From contig BFEA01000277.1 in the NCBI GenBank assembly GCA_003427395.1, positions 1,042,076 to 1,084,397 of the forward strand: a DNA stretch of 42,322 nt, given 5' to 3'. Shown here in pieces: positions 1-10,975 of the stretch. The position numbers and the translations under genes were made by a program. The DNA comes from Chara braunii (lineage: Eukaryota; Streptophyta; Charophyceae; Charales; Characeae). Position 1 is the stretch's first letter, and the number at the start of each line of letters is the position of its first letter. Under the pieces are notes generated by a model. It searched no databases and was not told the origin of the DNA. It worked only from the letters and a program-made list of their open reading frames with translations.

Positions 1-250
1 TGATCTTTGGTTTTATCTTGGTGATTTGGGCTACTCACACTCATGCTTTTCACTCATACACTAGTAGGTAGTGCACCGCTACTTTCATGGATGATATTTA
101 ATGCAATCTTGGTGATTTGGGTTACTCACACTCATGCTTTTCACTCGCACACTACTAGGAAGTGCACCGCTTCTTTCATTCATGACGTTTGGTTCGACCT
201 TGGTGATCTAGTCGACTTAAACTCTTGCTTTCACTCGCATGATAGTAGGT
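1..250. repeat. Diverged edge of a ~91-bp tandem satellite
   Basis: The word cttggtgattt recurs at 17, 108 and 199, giving a period of 91 bp. Units share actcacactcatgcttttcactc followed by a tagtaggtagtgcaccg-like stretch. The period and word order match the neighbouring 92-bp array, so I read this as a diverged variant at the array's edge. It continues off the left end of the window. No coding signal is seen. Confidence 0.8.
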
Positions 251-2411
251 GATGTTCCGGATCTAAATTAGTTGATCTTCTTCTCTATGCGCATGTGCTT
301 TCCACTAGTCTAGCTTCTCATTGGCATGTTCGTGTGTGATGTGATATTCCGGATCTTACCTAGTTGATCTGCTTCTCTATGAGCATACGCTTTCCACTAG
401 TCTAGCTTCTCATTGTCATGATCATGCTTGATGTGATATTCCGGATCTTTCTTAGTTGATCTTCTTCTCTATGTGCATGTGTTTTCCACTAGTCTAGCTT
501 CTCATTGCCATGTTCATGTGTGATGTGATGTTCCAAATCTTACCTAGTTGATCTTCTTCTTTATATGCATGTGCTTTCCACTAGTCTAGCTTCTCATTGT
601 CATGATCATGCTTGATGTGATGTTCCAGATCTTACTTAGTTGATCTTCTTCTCTATGTGCATTTGCTTTCCACTAGTCTAGCTTTTCATTGTCATTTTCA
701 TGTGTGATGTGATGTTCCGGATCTTACTTAGTTGATCTTCTTCTCTATGTGCATATGTTTTCCACTAGTCTAACTTCTCATTGTCATGTTCATGTGTGAT
801 GTGATGTTCCGGATCTTACTTACTTGATCTTCTTCTCTATGTGCATATGCTTTCCACTAGTCTAGCTTCTCGTTGTCAAGTTCATACTTGATGTGATGTT
901 CCGGATCTTACTTAGTTGCTCTCCTTTCTATGTGCATGTGCTTTCCACGAGTCTAGCCTCTCATTGTCAAGATTATACTTGATGTGATGTTCCGATCTTA
1001 CTTAGTTGCTCTCCTTTCTATGTGCATGTGCTTTCCATGAGTCTAGCCTCTCATTGTCATGTTCGTGCTTGATGTGATGTTCCGGACCTTTCTTAGATAA
1101 TCGTCTTCTCTATGTGCATGTGCTTTCCACTAGTCTAGCTTCTCATTGTCGAGTTCATGCTTGATGTAGTGTTCCGGATCTTACTTAGTTAATCTTCTTC
1201 TCTATGTATGTACTTTCCACTTGTCTAGCTTCTCATTGTCAAGTTCATGTGTGATGTGATGTTCCGGATCTTACTTAGTTGATCATCTTCTCTATGTGCA
1301 TGTGCTTTTCACTAGTCTAGCTTCTCATTGTCATGTTCATGTGTGATGTGCTGTTCCGGATCTTACCGGGTTGATCTTCTTCTCTATATGCATGTGCTTG
1401 CCACTATTATAGCTTCTCATTGTCATGATCATGCTTGATGTGATGTTCCGGATCTTACTTAGTTGATCTTCTTCTTTATGTGCATGTGCTTTCCACTAGT
1501 CTAGCCTCTCATTGTCATGTTCATACTTGATGTGATGTTCCGGATCTTGCTTGGTTGATCTCTTCTATATGTGCATGTGCTTTCTTGTAGTCTAGCTTCT
1601 CATTGTCATGTTCATACTTGAAGTGATGTTCCGAATCTCACTTAGTTGAGCTTCTTCTCTATGTGAATGTGCTTTCCACTAGTCTAGCTTCTCATTGTCA
1701 TGTTCATGTGTGATGTGATGTTCCGGATCTTACCTTGGTTGATGTCTTCTTTATATGCATGGGCTTTCCACTAGTCTAGCTTCTCATTGTCATGTCCATA
1801 CTTGATGTGATGTTCGGGATCTTACTTAGTTGCTCTCCTTTCTATGTGTATGTGCTTTCCACTAGTCTAGCCTCTCATTGTCATGTTCATACTTGATGTG
1901 ATGTTCCGGATCTTGCTTGGTTGATCTCTTCATGTGCTTTCCACTAGTCTAGCTTCTCATTGTCATGTTCATACTTGATGTGATGTTCCGGATCTTGCTT
2001 GGTTGATCTCTTCTCTATGTGCATATGCTTTCCACTAGTCTAGCTTCTCATTGTCATGTTCATACTTAATGTGATGTTCCGGATCTTACTTAGTTGATCT
2101 CCTTTCTATGTGCATTTGCTTTCCACTAGTCTAGCTTCTCATTGTCATGTTCATATGTGTTGTGATGTTCCGGTTCCTCCTTAGTTAATCTTTGCTCTAT
2201 ATGTATGTGCCTTCCACTAGTCTAGCCTCTCATTGTCATGTTCATACTTGATGTGATGTTCCGGATCTAACTTAGTTGCTCTCCTTTCTATGTGCATGTG
2301 CTTTCCACGAGTTTAGCCTCTCATTGTCATGTTCATATGTGTTGTGATGTTCCGGTTCCTCCTTAGTTAATCTTTTCTCTATATGTATGTGCCTTTCACT
2401 AGTCCACCTTC
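251..2411. repeat. 92-bp tandem satellite array, about 23 units
   Basis: The word gatgttccggatctt recurs at 251, 343, 435, 527 and onward at close to 92 bp. Each unit holds in order a gttccggatctta block, a ttgatcttcttctctatgtgc block, tttccactagtctagc and ttctcattgtcatgttc. Units differ by scattered substitutions and a few short deletions (for example near 1920-1945). There are no spacers, so it is not a CRISPR-like array. Its function is unknown; plant centromeric and heterochromatic satellites can look like this, but the window cannot show that. Confidence 0.93.
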
Positions 2412-2424
2412 TCATTGTCAAGAT

Positions 2425-2545
2425 CATGTCCCTCTCTCCCTCTTTCTCTTTCCCCCTCTCTTCCCCCTTCTCCCCATTTCTCCTCTACTCCTCTCTCTCC
2501 CTCCCTCTTCGCCTTGCCCTCTCTCTCCCTCTCTCTTCCCTTCAC
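2425..2545. repeat. Pyrimidine-rich low-complexity tract (CT/CCT)
   Basis: Nearly pure C/T sequence made of ctctccctc-type words follows the satellite array directly. The open frame across it is only low-complexity Ser/Pro/Leu and is not evidence of a protein. Confidence 0.85.
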
Positions 2546-4370
2546 TTGGTATATGACTAATCCCTCTCACTTGGTACATTGCCAGGGTGCGAACGGTAAG
2601 AAGGGGTCAGACCTCACTTGGTGGAAGAAGAGGGCAAGGGGAGGGTAGCCGGTTCCTTGTGCCACCAAGAAGGCAAAGAAAATGACGGTTGAGAAAGTGA
2701 GAGAAAAAGGCGGAATCCGAGAAAAAGTATAAGCTTAAGCAAGGTCAGTTTGACTCAACCATTCCCCCGACTGCATGACTATGAGAACAGGATGGACTGA
2801 TTGAGCAAGGAAAGGGAACAAAGGGAACAAAGAAAAACCAAAGAGCATGAAAAGCATAGGCATGTGGGAAGGGCTATGTGTTGACCCCAACGGGGGATTG
2901 CATGGATTTTTGCTTTGTGTGGGATTGTGCAGGTAAGTGGAGGCTAAGAATGCCTTGAGCGGAATAGGACCGGGAGGAACCGGGCATCAAATTGAAAAGG
3001 AAAGAGGGGCAAGGGGCTGCCGGGACCTTAGCATAAAGCCAACTCATGGAAATGGCCTTTGCGTTTGAAGAAATGGAGTACGATCTGCAAAGGGGAATGT
3101 GAAGTTATGTGTGCGTGCATGTAAAGGCCCCGAAAAGACTAAGGGGCCCGCTTCAATAAGTGGATGTGAATTATGAGACCCGAGGGGTGCATAGAGGCGA
3201 GGGGGAGGGCGGCTTCGCCGCACCCCAATGACGCCGAAGGACCACAAGGTTTAGGGAAATGGTGCGCGGCCTAAGGATGACGCTTAGACTGCGCACAAAA
3301 GAAGAAAACTCTCAAAGAACCCCTGGACTGCCTGCGTATTGGAAGGAGCAATTGCTTGAGAACACAACAAAGAATCGAAAAAATATCAGCGCTACGGAAT
3401 GACCAGCGAGACTACCATCAGGCGTGAGGGCTGAGCTACATCCCCAATGTCAAAACTCTCTCGCGCGATGACCCACCCCCATCCATTTCAAATCACTAGG
3501 TGGGGGTGACCTCGGGACGAATGGCCCGCGCCCTTAGCATGAGTGTGGGCGGGCTGAGCCAACTGGGACCCGCAGTGGGGTCGACAAAGGCTCGAAAGTC
3601 TACCAGGGTTTGGCCCTACACCGTGACCCAAGTGCTTCAACCAGGGCCCTTTAGAGGCACCGCCCTTTCTCCTTCCAGATGCTTCCGGAAAGATTGTCGT
3701 CTCTCAAGGTAGCGCGCACACGACACCTTACCAAAAGAGAGGACTCTCAAGTTGGACTCACTTCCTCGCGGTAAGAAGAGATTGAGAGAGTAGATAAGGT
3801 AAGGGAACAACGTACCTGGAGATAGCTGCCTCCAACCACAGATTTCTCACCAATTGAGCTGAGTGTGCATTTGATGACCAGTCGTTGCCTCGGTACCACC
3901 CACAACGTAATGTCGTGCCACCTTAGCTTAATGCCACATCAGCATGCTCTCATCACCAATCATACATTCCGCTGTAACCACGACATTCCAAGCCGTATAG
4001 CCTTCCGGCGCACACCTCTCTACCCACGTCGTGCGCCTATTGTTGGCCTGACGTCACAACAACCAACTGCGAAGAAGCATCGTCAACGCACCAAGTCTGT
4101 ATAACGCCAGCGCACCAAGGTGGGCGGGCACGAGGCTTGCTGGGGGCCTATGCCCAGAACATATGCATGTCGGCAAGGCCCCTTTGAGGGCTCAATCCTC
4201 ACAAAATTCTTTTCGTCGGATTAATCAATTCTTCTTTTTCGAAATTCACAACTACTTTTACTTCATTCTTTTCCAAAAATTTTGAAAATACGTTAGAATT
4301 AATTATTTTTTTTTTCGATATTTCTTTTGGAAATTCAAAAATGATTCTAATTATTTTTTTTCCTCATATG
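2546..4370. other. Gene-free spacer with retroelement-like sequence
   Basis: Short open frames occur on both strands but none shows a recognisable domain or biased composition. 3600-3990 matches a segment near 36.4-36.8 kb (listed separately). 4200-4370 is A/T-rich with runs of t and aaattc words, like the A/T-rich leader at 41.5-41.9 kb. Nothing else is recognised. Confidence 0.6.
3600..3990. repeat. Dispersed repeat, copy 1 (partner near 36430-36840)
   Basis: Both copies lie in the same orientation and share words in the same order: accgtgac, gtgcttc, ccagggccctt, ccagatgct, gactctcaaggt or tctctcaaggt, gagaggactctcaag, ggtaagaag, gtagataaggt, caacgtacct, atagctgcc, ccaaccacag, gatgaccagtc. 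Identity is roughly 70-80% by eye. In copy 2 the segment lies in the leader next to a primer-binding site and LTR, so it probably derives from an LTR-retrotransposon leader or LTR. Confidence 0.75.
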
Positions 4371-4616
4371 TTATGATCCTGGCGAATTTCGAGATACACA
4401 TCCATCAGAAAGTACAATGCCTTCCAATTGCAGAAAGAAATGAATGAACTTGAGAGGAGAGGGAGGATTATTAGAAGAAGAAGAAGAAGTAAGAAAGAAG
4501 AAGATGATGTACACCGGCATAGACAAATGTCCAGGCTCTTCTTCTTCGCCCAACAATCTCCTCCTCCCTATCTCCCCCGTCTCTTATTCATACAAGAAAT
4601 AATAATACAATGTTGA

Positions 4617-5666
4617 ATGGCTGATCCAGAATCAATGTCCGAGTTCCTCTTCTACTGCAGGTATCACTTGCGGTCCACCATAGCCATGGCCGCCTCTCCC
4701 ACTCTTCACTCTCATAGGCCGAGGTTATGGCGGACTACTAGGCTCTGCTCAGATGCCCAAAGGACAACCCAAAGCCGCTATGGCTTCTCTAGCTCAAGCC
4801 GCCATGCCTGACCCTGCCTCGAAGCTTCTTGGTGTAGCCCTCCCTAGTTGGGGACTCCCTGCTGCAACGCCCACCGAGGTGATGAAGGTGGCTGCCACCA
4901 TAGCCAGGTAAGTACCCCTGGCCATCATCCCCCTTCCTTCCTTTTTCCTCCCTCGTGTCCTTCTCCTTCCTCCCCAGCAGCGCTGCTCCAGCCAGCGCTC
5001 CACCAGTGTGTCGCCAAACTTGCATACCGAAAAAGAGGCCGGACTCTCCGCCCGACCCGAAGATATAGCGGCCTGCTTTGCCTCTTGGGCGGTGACTTCC
5101 AGGCCGCTTGGCTTCCCAAGCAACCGGTACCTCCTCTTGCTTGGAGGGAAACATCATTGCAAACTCTGATATTGCCCGTACAGGCCCTAGACTCAGACTG
5201 CTACCTGCCTAGACCTAACCTACACTACTGGGCCTCTAAAACTGCCACTTTTGTCTTCTTCTGCTCGACTTTTGGTACCTGCACATCTACCCCTTCCAGG
5301 TGCGGTACCGGCCTACCCGCTACTTGAGTGTTTTTCCCCGCTGCAACCCCTCAATGTCACGGCCACAGGTAAGTACCTGCCCTGAGGGCCCAACGAACGA
5401 GCAAGTGCCCTGACGGGCCACACACATACTCATGCCAACCAGCACTCAGACAGACACGGTCACACACACACCCAAGCCAACCAACACTCAGACAGGCATG
5501 GTCACACACACACTCAAGCCAACCAACACTCAGACAGACATGCAGTCCAGCAAGCGTGCACACACATACTTAGTAGCAGGCGGGAAACTCAGCAAGGCAT
5601 TCATTCTATGAGCAGAACTCAGAAATCAGTTGTATGTTTCGGTCCATGTTTGGACGGGTCATCACA
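4617..5666 (-). mobile_element. 3' LTR of truncated gypsy element G0 (left end undetermined)
   Basis: On the minus strand a polypurine tract is followed directly by TGTGATGACCC, the usual TG start of an LTR, which fixes the right (+) end at 5666. The left end is not determined because no second LTR is in the window; 4617 is a guess based on LTRs of about 1.0-1.2 kb elsewhere here. The segment holds a 42-bp tandem repeat and two caggtaagtacc motifs (4905 and 5366), words that also occur in the G1 LTR. The several open frames between 4789 and 5327 overlap on both strands in GC-rich sequence and have no recognised domain. Confidence 0.5.
5420..5545. repeat. 42-bp tandem repeat, three copies
   Basis: The word gccaacca recurs at about 5434, 5476 and 5518. 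Each unit contains cactcagacag and an acacacac run. It lies inside the G0 LTR. Confidence 0.85.
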
Positions 5667-5680
5667 CTACTCCCCCCTCA
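5667..5680 (-). other. Polypurine tract of gypsy element G0
   Basis: The minus strand reads tgaggggggagtag immediately before the LTR start TGTGATG. This is the plus-strand primer position expected between the pol tail and the 3' LTR. The pol tail ends about 30 bp upstream, as in other Ty3/gypsy elements. Confidence 0.8.
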
Positions 5681-5707
5681 AGAGCGAGGTCCCTTCGAGC
5701 GAGTAAC

Positions 5708-6830
5708 TCATTCTGAGTCCTCGACAAACGCATCGTAGGCAAGCAAGGCAAAGAGATTCCTAGAATACTCTGTCGCAGTGAGCCTTGCAGAGATCTTAGG
5801 CGTAGCGTTAGTGGCGATTTGTCGCTTGTAGGCTTTAACAACGCGCGGTGCGTTGCGTAGCAGTTCTTGATTGGAAATCAAGTACAGATCATCTAACGGA
5901 TGATACATAAAGTGAACCCGGTACTGTCTGTTGCGTCCCTTTTCTACGTGTTGTTTAATTCGGTCTATCTCATGCCCGCCTTTGATCGCGCGAGGGATCA
6001 TATCTTCACGATAATCGAATGTCTTAGCATCACGGTGGAGGTACAGTTTGGATGCGTGGAACACAGGGTATAAGCCCAGATGGGCTGGCACATGAACGAC
6101 GTACGAAGGGCCAAAGTGATTTTCACCAATCACATCCAAAACTTCCCGAGGCCCATAATAGAGTGGGAGAAGTTCGCGTGAGACTCCCTCTTCTTCTGAG
6201 AATTCAGACATCTTGACCCAGGCATAGCTTTCTACCTGAATATCCGACGGTCGACGCTTCTTGATCGCATGCTGGATCATGGCGTGTTGTCGCTTGGTCA
6301 TAATAGCTGCAATGGCAACTTTGAGCAAGCGATTATACTTGGCCCTGAAGCCAGGTCTACCGGATGTTAAACCAGCTGGCTGCTCAGGGAATAGGTAAGA
6401 GAGCGGATTTCGGATCTGCCAACCGTATTGGGTGTCATGCCGGTGGTGGAGTGGACAGAGTTGTTGTATAACCCCATAACGGAATACAACTCTTCATCCC
6501 ATGTTTCCTGATCTGGAATAATCAAAGCGCGAAGAAGTTGAAACACAGTCTGTTGATCTCCTCAGCCAAACCGATGGCTTCGGGGTGTCGGCCATATCTC
6601 ATACACAACTTTATCCCAAGTTGAGACGTAAAGTCCTTCCATTCAATACTAATGAAACGTGGATCCCGATCGCTCACGAGAATCTTCGGGGTTTCGAACT
6701 GCAGAATGTACTTCTGTTGGAACTCGCGAATCACTAGTTTTGTTGGGGCGTGAGGTGGCAAAGGGATCAGGTTGAGGAACTTAGAGAATCGGTCAACAAC
6801 ACAAGCGGTTATCGCACACCTGAAAATTCG
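5708..6830 (-). pseudogene. Ty3/gypsy integrase, C-terminal two thirds with chromodomain-like tail (G0)
   Basis: Integrase pastes retroelement cDNA into chromosomes. From 6830 leftwards on the minus strand the catalytic core is visible: VVDRFSKF (first Asp), VSDRDPRF (second Asp) and an HPEAIGLAEEINR segment holding the catalytic Glu, where related elements usually read DGQTE. The frame then changes near 6535 (the core continues as a WDEELYSVMGLYNNSVHST segment) and again near 6425. The last 206 codons (5708-6328) are open and hold the GPREVLDVIG and VHVPAHLGLYPVFHASKL motifs of the integrase C-terminus and a chromodomain-like end (EIDRI, QYRVHF, NQELLRNAPRVV). Homology stops near 6830, just before the 81-bp array; the zinc-binding HHCC domain, RT and gag are missing. 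It is a dead 5'-truncated copy, distinct from G1 and G2. Confidence 0.9.
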
Positions 6831-6989
6831 CATATGAAAACTGTGAAGTGGGAAAAATGATGATGCTTTGTGCATCCTGAAAATAGTTTTCCAATCATGA
6901 AATCGAGAGGAGGGTTTGGTTGTTCATGGTGAAACCACATAGTGAACTGAGTTTTCAACTTTTCATATCAAACACGATCTTGAAACACA

Positions 6990-9175
6990 TGTGTATTAAG
7001 CTACCCGAAAATCATGAAGCATCCCGAAGTAGCTTGAACAGTGGCCACACGAGTTGCTTTCATGGTCTTCGGGACGTTCATCACTTCGGGATGCTTCATG
7101 GTTTTCGGGTATATGAACAAATGGCCATAAGGGTTGCTTTTATGGGCTTCGAGACGTCCATCACTTCGGGACGCTTCATGATTTTTGGGTATTTTGAACA
7201 AATGGTCATAAGGGTTGCTTTCATGGTCTTCGGGACGTTCATCACTTCGAGATGCTTCATGATTTTCAGGTAGCAACCCTTATAGCATCTCGAAGCTACC
7301 CGAAAATCATGAAGCATCCCGAAGTGACGAACGTCCCGAAGACCATGCAAGCAATCTTTATGACTATTTGTTCAAGCTACCTGAAAATCATGAAGCATCC
7401 CGAAGTGATGAACGTTCCGAAGACCATGAAAAAAACCCTTATGACCATCTCTTCCAGCTACCCGAAAATCATGAAGCAACCTGAAGTGATGAATATCCTG
7501 AAGACCATGAAAGCAACCCTTATGACCATCAGTTCTAGCTCCCTGAAAATCATGAAGCATCCCGAAGTGATGAACGTTCCGAAGATCATGAAAACAACCC
7601 TTATGACCATCTGTTCAAGCGACCTAAAAATCATGAAGCATCCCGAAGTGATGAACGTCCCGAAGTCCATGAAAACAACCTTTATGACTATCTGTTCAAG
7701 CTACCCGAAAATGGTCATAAGGGTTGCTTTCATGGTCTTCACGACGTTCATCACTTCGGGACACTTCATGATTTTCGGGTATTTTGCACAGATGGCCATA
7801 AGGGTTGCTTTCATGGTCTTCGGGACGTTCATCACTTCGAGATGTTCATGATTTTCAGGTAGCAACCCTTATGGCATCCCGAAGCTACCCGAAAATCATG
7901 AAGCATCCCGAAGTGGCGAACGTCCCGAAGACCATGAAAGCAATCTTTATGACCATCTGTTCAAGGTACCCGAAAATCATGAAGCATCCCGAAGTGATGA
8001 ACGTCCCAAAGATCATGAGAGCAACCTTTATGGCCATCTGTTCAAGGTACCCGAAAATCATGAAGCAACCCGAAGTGATGAACATCNCGNAGACCATGAA
8101 AACAACCCTTATAACCATCTGTTCTAACTACCCGAAAACCATNAAGCATCCCGAAGTGATGAACGTCNCGAAGATCATGAAAGNAACCCTTATGGTAATC
8201 TGTTCAAGCTACCCGAAAATGATGAAGCATCCCGAAGTGATGAACGTCCCGAAGTTCATGAAAGCAACCTTTATGACCATCTGTTCACGCTACCTAAAAA
8301 TCATGAAGCATCCGAAGTGATGAACGTCCCGAACACCATGAAAGCAACCCTTATGGCCATCTGTTCCATCTACCCGAAAATTATGAAGCAACCCGAAGTG
8401 ATGATCATCCCAAAGACCATGAAAGAACCCTTATGACTATCTGTTCTAGCTACCCGAAAATCATGAAGCATCCCGAAGTGATGAACGTTCCGAAGATCAT
8501 GAAAGTAACCCTTATGGCCATTTGTTCAAGCTACCCGAAATCATGAAGCATCCCGAAGTGATGAACGTCCCGAAGTCCATGAAAGCAACCTTTGTGGTCA
8601 TTTGTTCAAGCTATCCGAAAATCATGACTCACCCCGAAGTGATGAACGTCCCGAAGTCCATGAAAGCAACTATTATGGGCATTTGTTCAAGCGACCCGAA
8701 AATCATGAAGCATCCCGAAGTGATGAACGCCCCGAAGACCATGAAAGCAACCCTTATGACAATCTATTCAAGCTACCCAAAAATCATGAAGCATCCCGAA
8801 GTGATGAACGTCCCGAAGACCATGAAAGCAACCCTTATGGCCATCTTTTCAAGCTACCAAAAAATCATGAAGCCTCCCGAAGTGATGAACGTCTTGAAGA
8901 CCATGAAAGCAACCCTTATGGCCATCTGTTCAAGCTACCCGAAAATCATGAAGCATTCTGAAGTGATGAACGTCCCGAAGACTATGAAAGCAACCTTTAT
9001 GACCATCTATTCAAGTGACCCGAAAATCATGAAGCATCCTGAAGTGGTGAACATTCTGAAGACCATGAAAGCAACCCTTATGGCCATTTCTTCAAGCGAT
9101 CCGAAAATCATGAAACATCCCGAAGTGACGAACGCCCCGAAGACCATGAAAGCAACCCTTATGGCTATCTGTTAG
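6990..9175. repeat. 81-bp minisatellite array with orientation switches
   Basis: The word gaagcatcccgaagtgatgaac recurs at exactly 81 bp over long stretches (8707, 8788, 8869). Forward blocks: 6999-7030, about 7285-7710 and 7880-9175. Reverse-complement blocks: about 7040-7270 and 7711-7860. Each unit is itself built from a CCCGAA-N4-ATGAA word repeated three times (cccgaaaatcatgaag, cccgaagtgatgaac, cccgaagaccatgaaag). Because 81 is divisible by three, long frames stay open on both strands (a 27-residue repeat such as KIMKHPEVMNVPK), but several frames are open at once and composition is just the repeat, so I do not call a gene. Five isolated ambiguous bases lie at 8087-8184. Confidence 0.95.
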
Positions 9176-9400
9176 GGCAAGCAACCAACAACTATGATGA
9201 CAACAACATGGGCGATGAGAAATCCGCAATTTTTCAAATGTATCCTGAAAATTGAGAATAAAAGTGAAGAAAACATGAGCAATGAAAAATAATTGGGTCT
9301 AGGTCATATGTATGATGAAAATTATACGTGTTGTTAACCTTCTCTCGTATTAGCGTGTGAGAAAAGTCGGAGCCAAAGATTCGAGTGATTGCAGAATCGT
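9176..9400. other. Unique flank left of the LINE
   Basis: A/T-rich sequence with no open frame of note. It is the left half of the LINE target; joined to 11589 onward it would give the pre-insertion locus. Confidence 0.6.
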
Positions 9401-9416
9401 AGAAATACCAGCTGTT
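9401..9416. repeat. LINE target-site duplication, left copy
   Basis: The 16-mer agaaataccagctgtt is identical at 11573-11588. The pair brackets a 5'-truncated LINE with an A-rich 3' end, the signature of target-primed reverse transcription. Confidence 0.9.
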
Positions 9417-9538
9417 CAGTTCTAAACAACTTTGTGCTCAAGAAAGTAAGAGTGCTGGGCCAAGACTTGGAATTCGACCCAGTGGAATGGGCATGGACAC
9501 CAGGAAGAAGCGAAAACCTAAAAACCAATGTATTCATC

Positions 9539-10504
9539 TGCAATAACCCTGTTCAGAAGTAGCCTGGGGCCCAGAACTCGGCCCCAGGCAACGCAGACCT
9601 GAGTTGGTCTGCGCTGGGCTGTGTGACCAAGACACGCCTAGGCCTGAGTCTGTCACGTTTGGCTATGTGACCTAACGCTGCACACAGGAAATTCAAAGGT
9701 CAAAGTCAACTGTAGAGTCAAAGGTACCGCACCCAGGTTCTTGGTTGGATACACTCACTTGTTGTGCGCAGGTACCCAGACAAGCATCCAGGCCGGAGGG
9801 AAGTCGGTTTCAGACCAATCTGGGCCTTCTTTGCATCGAGATCTGGACGCCTGAGGGTGGTAGCATCCGGGGTTTAGACTCCGAGTCAATGCTACATAAC
9901 CGCTGACTTTCCTGACTTTGACATTCATTCTGTCTTGCGTCAATGCTGACTTCACGTGTTGACGACGCGACGCTGGCTCGACGCTGTGACTCTGGTGGAC
10001 GCTGGCTTTGTGCTGGCATTTGGGAGATCACGGCGACGTGCTGCTGACTCGGAATGGTGGCTGGCTAGCTATTGTCTTCAAGGCATGCTGACATGGCAGC
10101 TTCCGCGCGTTGCTGCTGATGTGGTTGCTGCCACGTGTTCTATCGGCTGACGTGGCCGGACTAAGTGACCGGTACTGCTCTTCTGATTCATCGTCACTCA
10201 GATCATGACTGTGGGGTAATCGTGGATACGTACCTTGTCATCTTGAGGTCGACATTGCTCCAGTGCGCTGATGAGGACTTTTGACATGCCACGTGGCACA
10301 CTGTAGTAGAACTTCGGATATGCATTCAGACTATTGATTATTTGAGGTGGTGATTGAGGAGGGAGCCCGAAGCAGGAGTGGGCCTTGTTTTTATTCCTCT
10401 CCTTTGTCTAATCTCCCTCCTCTCTCCTTCGTCTGTGTATGATTATCCCATCTCATTTTAGCTAGACACGAGTCTGATTATTTATAATCATTAGCAGGTT
10501 GACA
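9539..10504. mobile_element. Nested solo-LTR-like insertion inside the LINE
   Basis: The LINE frame breaks at attcatctg (9532-9540) and resumes at an identical attcatctg (10504-10512). Read as an LTR, the insert starts TGCAATAACCC, ends GGTTGACA and has a 6-bp duplication ttcatc at 9533-9538 and 10505-10510. Read as another element type, the duplication is up to 9 bp. No coding capacity is seen. It carries acgtgg-core words (near 10089, 10148 and the palindrome ccacgtgg at 10289) and a pyrimidine-rich stretch near its right end. A solo LTR is my preferred reading; a non-autonomous DNA element is possible, but the ends show no long inverted repeat. Confidence 0.7.
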
Positions 10505-10975
10505 TTCATCTGGGCTTGCATTGTTGACAAGTGTCTTCACGATCTGGGTTCATTACACATCCATGAATATAAAGTTAAACTGGGATACAATCTCCTAATT
10601 AAAACCACGGATCTGGATCCCACAATAAAAAATAAATGGACGAAGTTGATTGGTCAGGAAGCCACTGAGATATCACAGATACCGTGGCAGAAATTCAAAT
10701 CAATCCGACCGGTTAAAATTAGAACCCTCCAATGGCTTATCTCATACGTAGCGTTACCTGTCAACCAATGGCTGCATATCAGAAGAAGACATAATGACCC
10801 CAATAGCTCTGGCCTGTGCGTAGTATGCTTGGAAAATGAACCTGAAGATATGATACACTGTTTAATAAGGTGCAGAGAAGCGACGGAATATTGGGCCAGG
10901 GCATCGGACCCTCTGGGCCTCCCTTTTCCCGACTCCCCTCCCCGAACACCCCATCCAACTCCTCCAATGGACTAA
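10505..10975 (+). pseudogene. LINE ORF2 C-terminal zinc-binding domain (zf-RVT type)
   Basis: The translated frame shows the layout of the domain found after the reverse transcriptase of plant LINEs: WQKFKSIRPVKIRTLQWL (the P-x-K-x-x-x-x-x-W region), then PVNQWLHIRRR, then the zinc-binding set C-x2-C (CVVC), H-x4-C (HCLIRC) and the following EYW. No start codon is expected because the frame is the continuation of a larger ORF2; the segment left of the nested insertion joins it in frame. The frame ends at 10975 through a frameshift in a Pro-rich stretch, and homology continues in another frame (LQWTNIPAHFHKSKIWFG, then VWSIWKER). The role of this domain in known LINEs is thought to be nucleic-acid binding during integration. 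This copy is non-functional. Confidence 0.88.

Noticed and set aside
3044-3712. Short frames of 60-70 codons as small genes
   Set aside because: No domain, no conserved partner, and no supporting start context.
4789-5327. Overlapping open frames on both strands as a host gene
   Set aside because: GC-rich, several frames open at once, and positioned where the G0 LTR should be.
7252-9175. Long open frames (about 120-217 codons) of Lys/Met-rich repeats as protein genes
   Set aside because: They follow from an 81-bp repeat divisible by three. Other frames, on both strands, are open as well, and there is no start or stop context outside the array.
6990-9175. CRISPR-like array
   Set aside because: Whole 81-bp units repeat with no unique spacers, orientation switches occur, and the context is eukaryotic retroelements.
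9541-10503. Mutator-like element with 9-bp duplication as first choice
   Set aside because: No long terminal inverted repeats are visible; TG...CA ends favour an LTR. Kept as an alternative.
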